Assembly (NCBI GenBank): GCA_009767595.1
Contig: VSDK01006584.1
Coordinates: forward strand, 21,495 to 85,494
Source of the DNA: Symbiodinium kawagutii
Taxonomy: Eukaryota > Sar > Dinophyceae > Suessiales > Symbiodiniaceae
DNA length: 64,000 nucleotides
Reading direction: 5' to 3'
Shown here: piece after piece, positions 23,708-35,258 of the stretch
How positions within the stretch are numbered: the first letter of the stretch is position 1
Layout: every line of letters begins with the position of its first letter
Program-made: the position numbers and the translations under genes
Notes under the pieces: generated by a model
Databases searched by the model: none
Seen by the model: the letters and a program-made list of their open reading frames with translations, nothing else
Told to the model about the DNA's origin: nothing

Positions 23708-24655
23708 GTCGCCGAACTCGGCATTTGGTTGAGACTAGGCCTCCAGAAGTTTCATTTGTGGTTAGTAGTGGTTGATAAGTTGATAGTACGTAATACTTCT
23801 GACACCAACTTGACCAGGCAAATGCTTCTGAAGCCAACATGAACCGCAGGGGCCTATCTGTTGAGACTTGAGGCAATGTAAATTGCAGCATTTGGATTAT
23901 TTTGATGGACCCCAAGGCTCCAGGATTGCTCAGCCCTGTTTCTGGGGATGAGGCGCGACCTGCCAAGGGGCTTATAGCCTGGGTTATAAGGGGAACAACC
24001 TGAGTACCCTGGTCACAATCAGGTCATAACGCCTTTATGAACTGGGATGAACCTAGTAGAGTGAGAACCTGTAGAAATGGACCTAGTAGAGTGATTACCC
24101 TGACCACAGTCTTTATGAACCGAGTAGGCCGTGCTTTTCTTCGGGTGAAACTAGAATGCTTGTTTTGCAGTGCAATATGTACAGTGTCATTGCAATGCAA
24201 AGGATGTTTCAACTCGTGTGCCAGAGGCTCGACGGAATAATTATCCAAAATTTTGCTTCAGCGTTCGATGCCATTTTGTTGATTTTTTGGGTGACTGCTC
24301 AACTCACATTCATGTTTAGTGGTTCTCCCGGTATTATACTATGCGTTCTGTACATGATGATTCCACGCTTCAATAGTTTTACTGCTCTTGGCGACGGTGC
24401 AGAGTTGTGTGTAAAAGTTGTGCAGTAGTCACTTTGAGCTAAAACAAAGGAAGCTAAAGTAAAGGATATCAGAAGCAAAGAAAGTTAAAACACGCAATTT
24501 CAGCGTTCAAGACTTTCACCAGGCAGAACTTAGACCAGGTAACGCAACTCCAGGTTGACCTATTGGATCAATGCCGCTGCGTTTAAACTAGTTGTTGGAT
24601 CTATTATTTTACATTTCATACCATTGAGCCCTCGAAATCCACATGAAACAAATCA

Positions 24656-24726
24656 CTGGTTGGTGGTTTCAACCATTTGTTATTTTCCCTAGTAGTTATT
24701 AACACATGGATTCAACCACCAGCCAG
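24656..24726. mobile_element. MITE family B copy, shortened
   Basis: CTGGTTGGTGGTTTCAACCA and TGGATTCAACCACCAGCCAG ends. The GGTTGACT interior is deleted. Confidence 0.55.
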
Positions 24727-24763
24727 ATCAGCTCAAACAAAAAGCATGCGACGTGCTGCACAG

Positions 24764-24832
24764 GCGCATCTCGAAATGGATGTGGCCCTTTTCAATGCTG
24801 CCATCGCTACATGTGCTCCTTGGACCCGATGA
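24764..24832 (+). CDS. PPR-like exon 4
   Basis: The acceptor gctgcacag, only 38 bp after a family B MITE, opens AHLEMDVALFNAAIATCAPW. LEMDVALFNAAIATCA is a standard PPR second-half phrase. The frame ends in TGA at 24830-24832. No canonical donor was found before it, so the 3' boundary is uncertain. Confidence 0.5.
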   Translation, partial: AHLEMDVALFNAAIATCAPWTR

Positions 24833-26008
24833 AGAGCTTTACAGCTGGGAATTCTGTTGAGCACTTGCTGGATGTGCGGCTGGGGTTAGTGAAGCCATGG
24901 TTAGTTGCACCCTGTAAGGATGTATGAGATAGCTGAAGTAACTACCCCTATAACCATGGTCGATTAGTTGCACCCTATAGGTTATAAGGTAGCCTACATT
25001 GTGAGATATCCACGGGTCACTGCTTGCACGAACTTTTGGATGTCGATTGCCTTGTCAGAGAGCAGTGGGCTGTGGCTAACTATGATGACCTTAATGGTGA
25101 TTTGACCAGGATTGATATGGCGCGGTGAGTTGTAATTGTGAAGCCCACTTCATTTCCATGCTATTTTCACCTTGTGCTCTTTTTTACCAAAGTGGCTGTG
25201 GGTATCATACCTGACTTCCAACATTAGTGCCCCCTGGTGAACCTCTCAAAGCTGTGAACAGAATAGGTACAGTGGCTAGTCAGATGCTACTGTAACGTGT
25301 ATTAGCGCGGCTTGCCGCGAGGGGGATTTCCAAAGAATCAGTGGCTGTCCTATTGAAATTTCTGTGTTTATGGATCTGCTTAGTTGTTATTTGGAACAGT
25401 GACCCATCCCCAAGTGATTGAAGTTTGCTTACTTTTTGATCCCACTGTTTTGTTCTTGGCTCTTCCCGACAAACGTGAAGATTCGGAGAACGGATTCCCA
25501 GAATTTGTTGATCGATACAGCGGACCGGAATTGGAACAACAACAACCGATGGCAATGAATGGCCGATATCGGGCCGATAGTTGGTTGATTCATGTTGATT
25601 GTAAATCCAATGGCTTGCATGTTTCAGCCCAGGGTTCGAAGTGCATTTCTTATGGATGTAGCTATGAGCCTCATGGAGCTTGACCTCAGGAGAAGAACTC
25701 CATGTGGCTCTCAGCTCTAAACGTGCACAGCTTCTTGCTCCAGCATGGTCTTCAGGCCGACACAGTGACTGGGCGTTCTTGGTCGCCATTGGTCATCCCT
25801 GACCTGGGGGAGGTGCCCCATAAATCACCAATGGCGACAGGATATGTTTTGGTGACTTCCGAGTTCCACGAAACTTCTGGATTTTCAATCGGGTCATATC
25901 AGGCCAGTGATTGTGGGCTTACGAAGTTTCAAGTTTTTCGGGCAAGTACTCCTTTCACTCGCATGACAGCCAGTGATTTTGGGAGAAGTGTCCTCCAGGT
26001 TTTTGCAG

Positions 26009-26168
26009 CTTGGGGGGCTCCAAAGGCGGTGCCACCAAGCAGGGAGCACCACCAGGCACCAGCAGCACCCAGGTCACCTACAACAGTTCCATCGCCGCTG
26101 CATCCATGGCCCGCAACTGGGAGAAGCCTTTGGATTTGCTGATGCAAATGGCACAGCCTGTGACTTGA
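26009..26168 (+). CDS. PPR-like exon 5
   Basis: After ggtttttgcag the frame contains TQVTYNSSIAAASMARNWEK and PLDLLMQMAQPVT, closing at TGA. The order VTYNSSIAAA, NWEKPLDLLMQM is a near-consensus PPR motif. The N-terminal part of the exon is glycine-rich (LGGSKGGATKQGAPPG). The true donor may lie just before the stop (ctgtgact). Confidence 0.6.
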
Positions 26169-26399
26169 CGATGAGCTGGTGCTTGGTTCTGCTGGTGGGG
26201 AGACTGGATGTGCAGCTGGTATTATATTTGGGATACCAATATGGATACCATGGTTACTTCATACTCGTACCCATACATACACAAATGAATCATGCCTTAC
26301 ATGTGATACATGGTGCAGTTCACATTTGACATGCATCACATGGCTTCGCACCATGAGAAGGAACCACTACGGTTCCATACAAATAGACTACCAATATCT

Positions 26400-28080
26400 T
26401 CCGATGTAATTATTGATTGGTAATGATAATAAAATCACTTCGTTATCTATCATTGCTTTTTTATGATAGAGATATCAACGGACACATCATTGTAATTGTC
26501 TTGTACATCACTTAGGCCACCTAAACATGATTAGAAATCAACCATGCAACAATGATCATCTTCATTTGGCATCCATTATTACACCATTTACAACCATCAA
26601 CTGGTTATCAACCATGAATCGTTGAACAAATCAGCCATTAACCCTCATCAGCCATGAGCAACCATGTTCTGCCATTCTTGACCAGAGATTATACCCATCA
26701 TTAAGCACACACTAGCTACTATCGTTTATATCGATGATTCAACCATAGTTTGTGGCACTAGTAACCGTAAGACACCATAGATTCAACCTACTATTCATGG
26801 GCTAGACCTTGCGTTAACCAGGGATTCTGTGCCAATTTTCACCATAGATTCTCTACCCATCAGCCATAGATTTTGCCCACTATCAGCCATTCAGCGTCGC
26901 TGGCGGTAGTTTACAATTGTTTCCATAGCCTTTACCCATCATTCATCATAATCCACCGATTATCCATAGCTCATTTTATACCTATCCCACCTTCATCTCA
27001 TTTGGTATACCATTGTTTATCCCAAGGCTGAAACCAATCTTCATCGTATACCTACCATTCATATAAGTTATTCAGCGGTTCACCAATCATTTTCCATAGC
27101 TTATACAGACCTATCATTTAACCATAGATTCTCTACCCACTAGCCATAGCCATAGAATACCATAGGTTATGCACGTTTCTACCCATCACAACTAGCTTGA
27201 ATATACTTATCGTTAAACCATATCTTTGACCATAATCTACCATGAGTTCTATCTAGGTTGTCTCAACCATAGGTTTCAAGCTGTTTAGCATGGGTTTTTG
27301 CCAATCATTTGAACATGAGTTATTTCAACCATAGCTTATCCAGACAGCTTGTCTAATCTTCTACCCGGCTTACCATGGCTACCACATTATACCTATCACC
27401 ATGGCTTCTACATGGCTATGCCCATCCCTAGCTGCAGCTGCCATGTCTACCACAGCTTCTCCCCATCTACAGCCATGTATAGCTGGCATATCCCCTATGA
27501 AATTGTTGCTTATCATACCCTTTTACTAATCATTAACCAGCTAGTTAACCAGCTAGTTGTTGGTTGGTGAACTGCTTGACCCATAGCTATATAGTTGGTA
27601 TATATCCCCTATGCCTATACTTGTTGGTCATGAACCTCTATTATTAACCATTCACCAGCTATTTGGCTGGTGAACTGCTTGACCCGCAGGCCCATGACTA
27701 CAGCTTATACCTATCCCCTTAGGTCATTCAACTCATAATCCTTAGCTATAAATCTCATCGTTCATCTCATCATTATACGAAATATTGCTGGTATATCCCC
27801 TATAGTTGCTAGTTGTTATCCCCTACGGTTGGTCATCATCTAGCCCCATAGTGACAGCTAGTTGTTATCCCCTATGGTTGTTATCCCCTATAGCTGGTTT
27901 ATCCCCTATTTTTTACAACTAGCAACTACCAAAAAATTGGTTTAGTTATGGTTAATTATTATCCCCTATGGTTAGTTGTTAGAACATTGGCTGGTCATTA
28001 TCCATAGAAAATTGTTATCCCCTATGGTTGGTCATCATCGTAAAGAATTGGTTGGTCATAGCCCCATGGCCACAGCTTCT
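26400..28080. other. Intronic low-complexity stretch rich in ACCAT words
   Basis: No exon supported. The + strand is dominated by degenerate repeats such as CATAGATTC, ACCCATCAGCCATAG and, from about 27780, TTATCCCCTATGGTTG and its variants (reverse complement of the motif at 14.3 kb). Confidence 0.5.
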
Positions 28081-28088
28081 CCCCACAG

Positions 28089-28211
28089 GACATCATCAGC
28101 TTCACAGCCAGCCTCGCTTCGTCGCTCTGGACCTGGTCTTTGCTGCAGCTGCTGCGGTGCCACGGCCTGGTGCCCAACGTGGTCACGTTGGGCTGCGCGG
28201 TGGCACCGGAG
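28089..28211 (+). CDS. PPR-like exon 6, complete 123-bp exon
   Basis: Acceptor cttctccccacag and donor gtgtgg bracket exactly 41 codons, phase 0 at both ends: DIISFTASLASSLWTWSLLQ, then LLRCHGLVPNVVTLGCAVAP. DIISF.A.LAS...W.LLQLL....LVPNVVT is a good PPR match. High GC compared with its introns. Confidence 0.65.
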
Positions 28212-29773
28212 GTGTGGTGTCTTGGCAGCGCCTGGGGATGGGGATCAGAACCTATGGTGGTTCTATGGCTACTAATCTGGGTAGGGAATCTGTAAGGAAT
28301 CTATGGTTCATGACAGGTTGAATCAGTTGAGTGCATGGTATTTCATGGTTACTAATGACGATAAGTATGGTTTGATGAAGTGATAGGTCTAAGAGGAAGA
28401 TTGGTATGAGGTATAATGATGAGCAGATGAAGTTGGGATAGGTATAAAATGCTGTTAAGCTATGGAAAATGGGTGGTTTGTGCTTGATCTACAGTAGAAG
28501 CTGCGGAAAATAATGGCATAAGCTACGGTGAGTGATGGTTAATGGCTGATAATGGATATGGTAATCTATGCTTAATGGTAGAGAATCTATGGTGAATGGG
28601 CATGGAATCTATGGTTCATGACAGGTGTAATCTTTGATTAATAGGTTGAATCAGTTACAGTATGTCCATTGTATTTGATCGTTACTTGCGGCATCAACCA
28701 TGGTTAATGATGGTTTGTGATGATTCATAACGGTTGACGATTGCTAATGATAGGTGATGATGGTTGACGAATGGCTGATTAATGGTTGATGAATGGGCTC
28801 TACCAGTGGATGCGACACGTTGTATACTTGACTTCGCTTGGCTGTTGGTTGGGAGGAAGCGATTTCGGAGCCAGGGGTGCCCAAATGCCCTCAAATGGCC
28901 TTTGGAGCGACCAGGAGGGCTCTAACCAAATGATTGGTAGTGAACAGGTGGATTGTCCCTGAATTGGCAACTTATTTGTTTGTGAAACTCCACATCTCTG
29001 AGTAAGTCTGCCATTTCTGCGCAGAAGTACACAGTCGAATTAGCAACTTGATGCATGTGAGGGACACCTCCTTGTTAGTGATAGGCCAAAGAATGACCTT
29101 GTCAAATGCTCTGGATATTCTCAGAAGCCTTGCAATCAAGAATGGATGTCAATTTTTGTCCATTCGCTCTCGAGCATGTTTTGCAGTTTGTTTTCTAATG
29201 AAGATTCAAGGAAACATCATGTTGGTTAGTTAGTTGCAGCTGTGACAAAACAGTGTATCTCTTGCCCTCCCCAACTTCACAAGAATCATTGCTCAAGTTG
29301 GGCAGGGGGCAGATGCTTAAATCAATTTTGAGAAACATGTGAACTGTCACAAAGTGCATAATGCTCATATGTGTACAGTCGGAGGAATTTTAAACGATAT
29401 CAAGTGTCACGCGTTGTTGCTTCTACTGTTGTGATTGTAGACAGCAGTCGAAGGTTTGATTTGGACAAGGTTTCGACATGACGAAACCTGATGAGTTCAC
29501 GGTCAGACTCACTTGTAGCAGAACAGCGCAGCCACCTTTAGTACTGAATCGTAAATATGCAACAATACATACATATTCTATGTTTATCGTATATGTTTTT
29601 CACATGTGCATAATAGCATATTATATAATAGTGCTTGTATATAAAGATTTAATCTATCCGGCCCTGTACACATATATGTATATATACATATGCATGTGCA
29701 CATGAAGACCATGAATTCAACTACACTTTCACCATCTTGAAAGATGTTTCTTGCAACGACACCTGCGTACCAG

Positions 29774-29898
29774 GTCCGCCGTACTGACCCTGTTGCCACG
29801 TCCGTTGCCACGTGCTTTGCACAGCACTGTTGCAGCTGCGCAGATGTCCGGCTCTCAAAATTCCAGTGCGTCTTGGCTGGAATTGCTGGAGTTTCCAG
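29774..29898 (+). CDS. Candidate exon in PPR gene region
   Basis: Good splice sites (gcgtaccag acceptor; gtgaga donor) define a 125-bp exon. Two frames are open. One reads ALHSTVAAAQMSGSQNSSAS then WLELLEFP, which is weakly PPR-like; the other is cysteine-rich (CFAQHCCSCADVRL). Frame choice is unresolved. Confidence 0.4.
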
Positions 29899-30184
29899 GT
29901 GAGATGCGGTCAAGGTCGTTGTTCATCCAATGTGGAAGTTGGCGTTTTTTGTGTGGGAATCCAATGTTTATCTTAATTGTGTAATTAGCGTTGTTTCACT
30001 AATCAATTGTGCTTAATTAAATCGAGCTGTTTATCTAACTTGATTTGTAGTTGAATTGAGATAATTGAGCTATCACAGTTAATTTGGTTCCGATTGTGCA
30101 TGCAGCAATAGCATCTGGCTGGCTCAGTTGTAGGCCACCGCAAATTGCGACAACAATGGTTCTCAATCCTAACGGATGGATATG

Positions 30185-30270
30185 GTGGTTTCTTGACATG
30201 GGGGCATCCCAAATTGATATTTATAGCAAGAAACCAGGCATTTTGGCAGGTTTCTAGTTTGAGAAACAGC
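30185..30270. mobile_element. MITE family A copy 14
   Basis: GTGGTTTCTTGACATGGGGG and TAGTTTGAGAAACAGC ends with TATG on both sides. Confidence 0.6.
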
Positions 30271-30706
30271 TATGGGTCATTACCAGTGACCCACAAAATG
30301 CATGGATGAACATCCTAAGAGTTATTCTAGTAAGTTGTCATCCATGGAATGTGAACCGCTGGGGTTCTGGGACCGGACGGACCCACAGCCATGTCCAAAC
30401 AACCAAGATTGATATCCCAATGCAGGTTCATCAGCAAATTTTCACATTGGTATCCAAACAACCCGGATTGATATCCAACGAGTTGATAAGTTGATACTTC
30501 ATTACCGCGTTGATCTCCGAAGAGCCCAGGTTGATACCCTCTGGTAAACTAACATGGCAATGGAAAATCCACCATAGTTTCGCCATCTTAGTTTACCAGA
30601 GGGTATCCCAACTAAGATGAACACCAATTCTCCTAGGTTTACATCCTCCAAGTAACATAAACACCCATTTCCTCCTCCAGTTTTTCCTTGGAGCTGACTT
30701 CTGCAG

Positions 30707-30814
30707 CACCAAACAGCAACGTGCAGATGCTGCATTGGTCACCTTTGCGCCAAGGACTGGCAAGCAGCCCTTCATGGGGCCAGCCTCATGGGCAGCCGCT
30801 TAGATGCCAGCATG
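30707..30814 (+). CDS. PPR-like exon 7
   Basis: Acceptor gacttctgcag and donor gtgacc give 36 codons, phase 0 at both ends. It contains IGHLCAKDWQAALHGASLMG and SRLDASM. It joins in phase to the exon at 31590, producing LDASMVLCGSCLSSCE and then W, with 34 residues between successive tryptophans as expected for PPR units. Confidence 0.6.
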
Positions 30815-30903
30815 GTGACCTGGCTGCCATCGACATGACCCCGCTGGAGAAGTTGATGTGCTACACGGATGGAGAATTACGTGGAACTTTGTATTTCTAC
30901 ATG

Positions 30904-31000
30904 GTGGTTTCTCAAAACAGGGAAGGCCTTAAGATGGTTGCTTGATTACTACAAATGGTTCATAAAGGATGATTTGAGGGTATAATTTAGAGAAACACCC
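30904..31000. mobile_element. MITE family A copy 15
   Basis: GTGGTTTCTCAAAACAGGG and AATTTAGAGAAACACCC ends. ACATG on the left, ATATG on the right. Confidence 0.65.
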
Positions 31001-31420
31001 ATATGTGCATAAAAGATGTATTTAGAACAATATACGTATGCATGTGATAGGTTATCATGCATGCAAGACATGTTTTAGCGCATTGAGCACGGAAGAACAT
31101 TGGGTAGTAGATCATTTCTATACGAATTGTGCTTGAGACGTCCAAAGCTGCTGATACCAAGGGATTTTCAACCAATGGCTGCTATGCAAGGTTGCTGTGT
31201 GAGCGCTGAGCGATCAACAACAAGGTAGATGCTGCTGCTGCTGAGATATGTACATAGACCATTTTGGGCTGCATATCGCTTGGGAAAGGAAACAGCAACA
31301 TTCCTTTTTGATCAGTAATCCTTTGTTTCCAATGTTCAATTATGTTCAATTGATATCATCTTGGTGCATAGTTAAAGGATCAGTGGAAAATTATATACCA
31401 ATGTCAATTCACCTATTTTT

Positions 31421-31518
31421 TGGTTTCTTAAAATAGGGGATCCCAAAAATGGTTGGTTTATTACTAACAAATGACTACTCAAGGATGATTGGGGAGTACC
31501 CTATTTTGAGAAACCACC
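31421..31518. mobile_element. MITE family A copy 16
   Basis: TGGTTTCTTAAAATAGGGG and CTATTTTGAGAAACCACC ends around the usual core. No clean target duplication. Confidence 0.6.
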
Positions 31519-31589
31519 ATTGATCATCACGAAAGGCGGCCCATTTTCCAAGCAACAGATCTCGCTGTTTCACACGGCTGCTGCTCCAG

Positions 31590-31720
31590 GTCCTATGTGG
31601 TTCCTGCCTCTCAAGTTGCGAAGTCGTCGCCACGTGGCAAGCCGCGTTGGACGTTTCATTGGCCTTCGGGCGCCGGCTGCGGCTGCAAGTGGTTCCTTGG
31701 TGGCTTGTGATTGGACACAG
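31590..31720 (+). CDS. PPR-like exon 8
   Basis: Acceptor gctgctccag and donor gtggtg. The frame VLCGSCLSSCEVVATWQAAL then DVSLAFGRRLRLQVV has the C..S..SCE....W..AL core of PPR units. Its leftover two bases join with the first base of the exon at 32950 to keep the frame (GHR, then WQQAL). Confidence 0.6.
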
Positions 31721-32215
31721 GTGGTGCGTGGGTACAAGGTCAGGGAGCGACTCAGCCAAGAAGCTGGGTGTCCATCACCATTTTCACTGGTTTTGACATA
31801 TGTTTGCTCAGTACACTCCCTGGGAAATGACGATGCCTTTGGACAACATGTATGCTGGTGAAGTTCACTGCAAAAAAATGGAAAGAACATGATAATAGTA
31901 GGTGTAGGGTCAAGAACAGATTACACGATACTCACTTTGCGGCAGGTATATCATCTATAATTAATTATCTTATTCATTTTTGTTCCGGACATCTGCAAGC
32001 TGTGTATGTATACGTCATGGCTCAGTTGCTGAACTTTTGCCCCAGTTTCGCTGCTGATGATTACGATCCTCGTCGTGCATGTATTGGATAGTATCACTGC
32101 TGCGGAATTGCTCGTTCTATATTCATCATCTATACCAGGGGGTAGGCTGTGCCCAATGTCAACCAGTGACACGGAGTCTTTGAATCACCATCATTTTTTC
32201 CACTCAAGTCATTTT

Positions 32216-32338
32216 GGAGGTTCTCAAAAAAAAGATCCCGAAATCATCCTTTACTAACCATTCATAGCAGTAAACCAAGCATTTTAGGGCCATTTATAGC
32301 AATAAACCAGCCATAAAACTTGGGGTTTCCCGGTTTCC
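32216..32338. mobile_element. MITE family A copy 17, rearranged
   Basis: Begins GAGGTTCTCAAAAAAAAG and carries the family core twice (CATTCATAGCAGTAAACCA and CATTTATAGCAATAAACCA). The right TIR is degenerate. Confidence 0.45.
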
Positions 32339-32949
32339 CACAAATTCCGTGATTTTTTCCTCAGAAGGTGCTCAACTGCGCCTGAGGATCAGCGAGCCAG
32401 AAATTCCCTGAGAAATGCTTGTGAGAAGAGCCAGAGGCGGAGGGACTTGGGGAGTTTCTTGCTGTTTCGAGACCGGGTGGGGAGTTTCGTGCGATTTCGA
32501 GACCGGGTGGTTTTCAACATGTTTCATTTCCTCTAGTATCAAGCAAAGGTGAGTTGACTGACCAATTGATGTTTTTTGATAGGGATTTTAACCACGAACC
32601 ATTTCAAAAGTTGATACCCAGCGTGTTTTACATGGGCGGGGATTGCACCCCTGTAGTGGTTTGATATGGCTCTCGTGCTTCCAGGGCCATGTCAGCCAAC
32701 CTACTGGCTGATTAGGAAGGTTGACCAGTGTAGAAACAACTTTTGGTGTTTGATTTTCACTCACTTCTTGGGAAGAAAATGGACTGATTTTGGCATCAAC
32801 TAGTAAACAGAAGCTGCTAAAATGTAGCACTTGCGTCGCAAGGAGAAAGTGTATTTGAGAATATTTGAAAATACACATATACATATATATATATATATAT
32901 ATATAGCTATATTTATACCCAGCAAGAACCCTGCAATTCCTTTCTGCAG

Positions 32950-33070
32950 GTGGCAGCAGGCTCTGGAATTCGGCTGGCAGCGCAGCTTGCTGTCCATGGA
33001 GGATCCTGTCACTGGGAGGATCCCGGGGTCCCCAAGTACTTGGATGCACAGCTGGGGTTCGTTCACCAGG
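32950..33070 (+). CDS. PPR-like exon 9
   Basis: Acceptor cctttctgcag. The frame opens WQQALEFGWQRSLLSMEDPV, the first helix of a PPR unit, and stays open to a possible donor (gttgta). The second half (GSPSTWMHSWGSFT) is not PPR-like, so the real donor may lie earlier. Confidence 0.5.
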
Positions 33071-34666
33071 GTTGTAAGCTATAACCATGGGGTTAGTTCA
33101 CAGCTGGATGTTATAAGTTATAACCATGCTTAGCTACGCCCTTGAAGGTAGCTGAACTAGCCCTTATTAACCCCTAGAAACCATGGTTGGTGACCACTTA
33201 CGAGCCGTGGGGGTGTACATCTAAGTAGAGCTTGATGGCGCGAGCCCATGAGCAAAACGATGGTAGTGGCTCTGGGATGATTGAGGGAAGCACACCAAAA
33301 ACCACTGAGCCACTGAGCTTTTGATTCATTGGCACCCGGAGAAGCTGATGGAGCAAACATGTGGCCATGGGATAAAACAAACAATCCTCAAGAATGCTTT
33401 GTAGTTCACATGTCAACTGTTGGACTAGAAGCTGGTCATTTATGGGATGCTGCACCAGGTGTTGTACTGGGTTATTGTCTTACAGACATTGTTTTTCTCA
33501 AACATTTTGGGGACGATGGTAAATCACACATAGCAACCACAAGATGGGGCTCCACGACTTGAGCAGAGCTGCAAGATAACCGTTGTTCCTTCAGCAACCA
33601 TGACCATTCAGGACCACAGCGGCCACGTGGGGCTTACGCCTTCCACCCGTCGCAAGTTTGAGGTTGACGAGCTGATCAATTGCTTTTGCCAAGTCTTTTT
33701 ACTACGGCTGAAACTTATATTAAGAAACCTACTTGTTTTACGGAGAGTCGGAAAAGTTTCTTAAAACAAACATTTGAAATAAGAAACTTGGTCAGCTTTT
33801 GAGACTCTGAAAATATTTCTTAATCGCAGCTGTTGAGAATATCTGCATTTGTCAGTTGGCTCCCTTGGATACCCGGAGGAGGGCATTGGAAAAACCATGT
33901 TTCAGAGCCTCTGTTGAGCCTCTCTGTGAAAAGGGAAGCCCCGATGGTCCACCCAGTGAGTTACAGACCTGTTTCAGACTTGTTTCAGACTTGTTTCAGA
34001 CCTGCTTTGAGGTTCCACCCTTCAAGACTACAACCCCAAAGAAACCTTGGAAAACTTGAGGTTCCACCCTGGGAGGCCACAACCTCCCGAAAAGTTTGAA
34101 AAACCAAGGGTTCCATCAAAGATTCTGGGCTGTATAAGGCTGTCTTGATGGATGATGAGGTGCCCCAGAGGTGCAGAGGTGCCCCAGGGGTCATAAACGG
34201 CGTTTTGATGTCCCAAAATAGATTAATTAGTGAATTTCAAACTAGATATTTAGACTTAAAGATATACAATATGTACGGATAATTGGAGCCTAATTTATGT
34301 TTTTAAAATAAAGTTTCTTAACACAATCCTCAGCCGTATCAATAAGCTTAATTTTGAAAAATACAAAAAAAAAAACGGACCGAGGGTCTAAGTAATTTAC
34401 TCCGCGGTCCCGAGGGTCTGGGTAGTTTACTTCAAGCCCGAGCCGAGAGTCAAGTTTCTTGTTCTATACGGGTTTCTTAACATACGTACTGACCGTACGT
34501 CAAAAGTATGTAATAAACCAATTGACTTGTAAAACGAGTTGACTAGTTTACTAAGTGTTGTTTACTAAGTTAGTTGTTAGTCTCTTCATAGTATAAGTTT
34601 ACTATGACAATTCTCTAGTTTACAAAGTCTGTTTTGCGACGTGAGTTATCAGAAAGCAGCTGCCAG
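33071..34666. other. Intron-like stretch with short tandem repeat
   Basis: No exon supported. It includes three tandem TTTCAGACTTG/TTTCAGACCTG units near 33970-34005, two similar GAGGTTCCACCC phrases, and an AT-rich stretch to 34.6 kb. Confidence 0.4.
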
Positions 34667-34725
34667 GATTGGCGCGATGCATGGGACTTGCTCCGGGCAA
34701 CTGGTCGGAAGTGCGCAGTGTGCAG
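34667..34725 (+). CDS. PPR-like exon 10
   Basis: Acceptor gctgccag and donor gtgcgt bracket DWRDAWDLLRATGRKCAVC, which matches the W..AWDLL first helix of a PPR unit. It is the last recognisable exon of the series, 0.53 kb upstream of the retroelement ORF. Confidence 0.5.
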
Positions 34726-34760
34726 GTGCGTGTCCGGTGCGGTTGCAACATGACTACTCT

Positions 34761-34799
34761 TGGATGATTTGGGGGACCCCAATGACTTGAGAAACCACC
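34761..34799. mobile_element. MITE family A, right-end fragment
   Basis: Only GGATGATTTGGGGGACCCC and ACTTGAGAAACCACC remain. This is the last family A sequence seen in the window. Confidence 0.5.
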
Positions 34800-35098
34800 A
34801 TATAGGGTAATTGCTCTTCATCTTGCAGGGAAATATCCTGAGGTTAGGGTCATACCCTGGTTGCAATCAGGGGCTGTACTTCGGTACCGAACTACCACCA
34901 TCATCGTGGTAGGGGTTACCCACCTTACAGAGGTGCTCTCAGTGACAAGCCCTCCAAGACGGACGCACTGTTGATCATAGCTAGCGCCAGGGTGGTTTCA
35001 GGACCCGACGCCGGGGATGATGGCGCCTCGATTTCAGCAGGGGCAACGTTGCCCACCAACCAGAATAGTTTTGTTGTTGGATTGTCATTTGGTTATAT

Positions 35099-35191
35099 CT
35101 GGCTGGTGGTTTTGAACTCTTGTTTTATTATCCCTGGTAATTATTTCCAAATGGTTGGTTGACTGATATTTTTCATAGGGGTTGAAACCAG
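35099..35191. mobile_element. MITE family B copy next to the retroelement
   Basis: CTGGCTGGTGGTTTTGAAC and TTTTTCATAGGGGTTGAAAC with GGTTGGTTGACTGATA inside; the right end is truncated at ACCAG. It lies 68 bp before the methyltransferase ORF, so the retroelement 5' boundary is probably between 35192 and 35258. Confidence 0.5.
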
Positions 35192-35258
35192 ATCTTGGCC
35201 CAAAACCTCCCAGTGGTAGATCAGGGCCAGCGGAAATTTGGGGGGGCCTTGCTGACAC

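Noticed and set aside
25690-25800. Possible PPR exon after gacctcag
   Set aside because: All readings are weak (NVHSFLLQHGLQADTV or EELHVALSSKRAQLL) and the donor is unclear.
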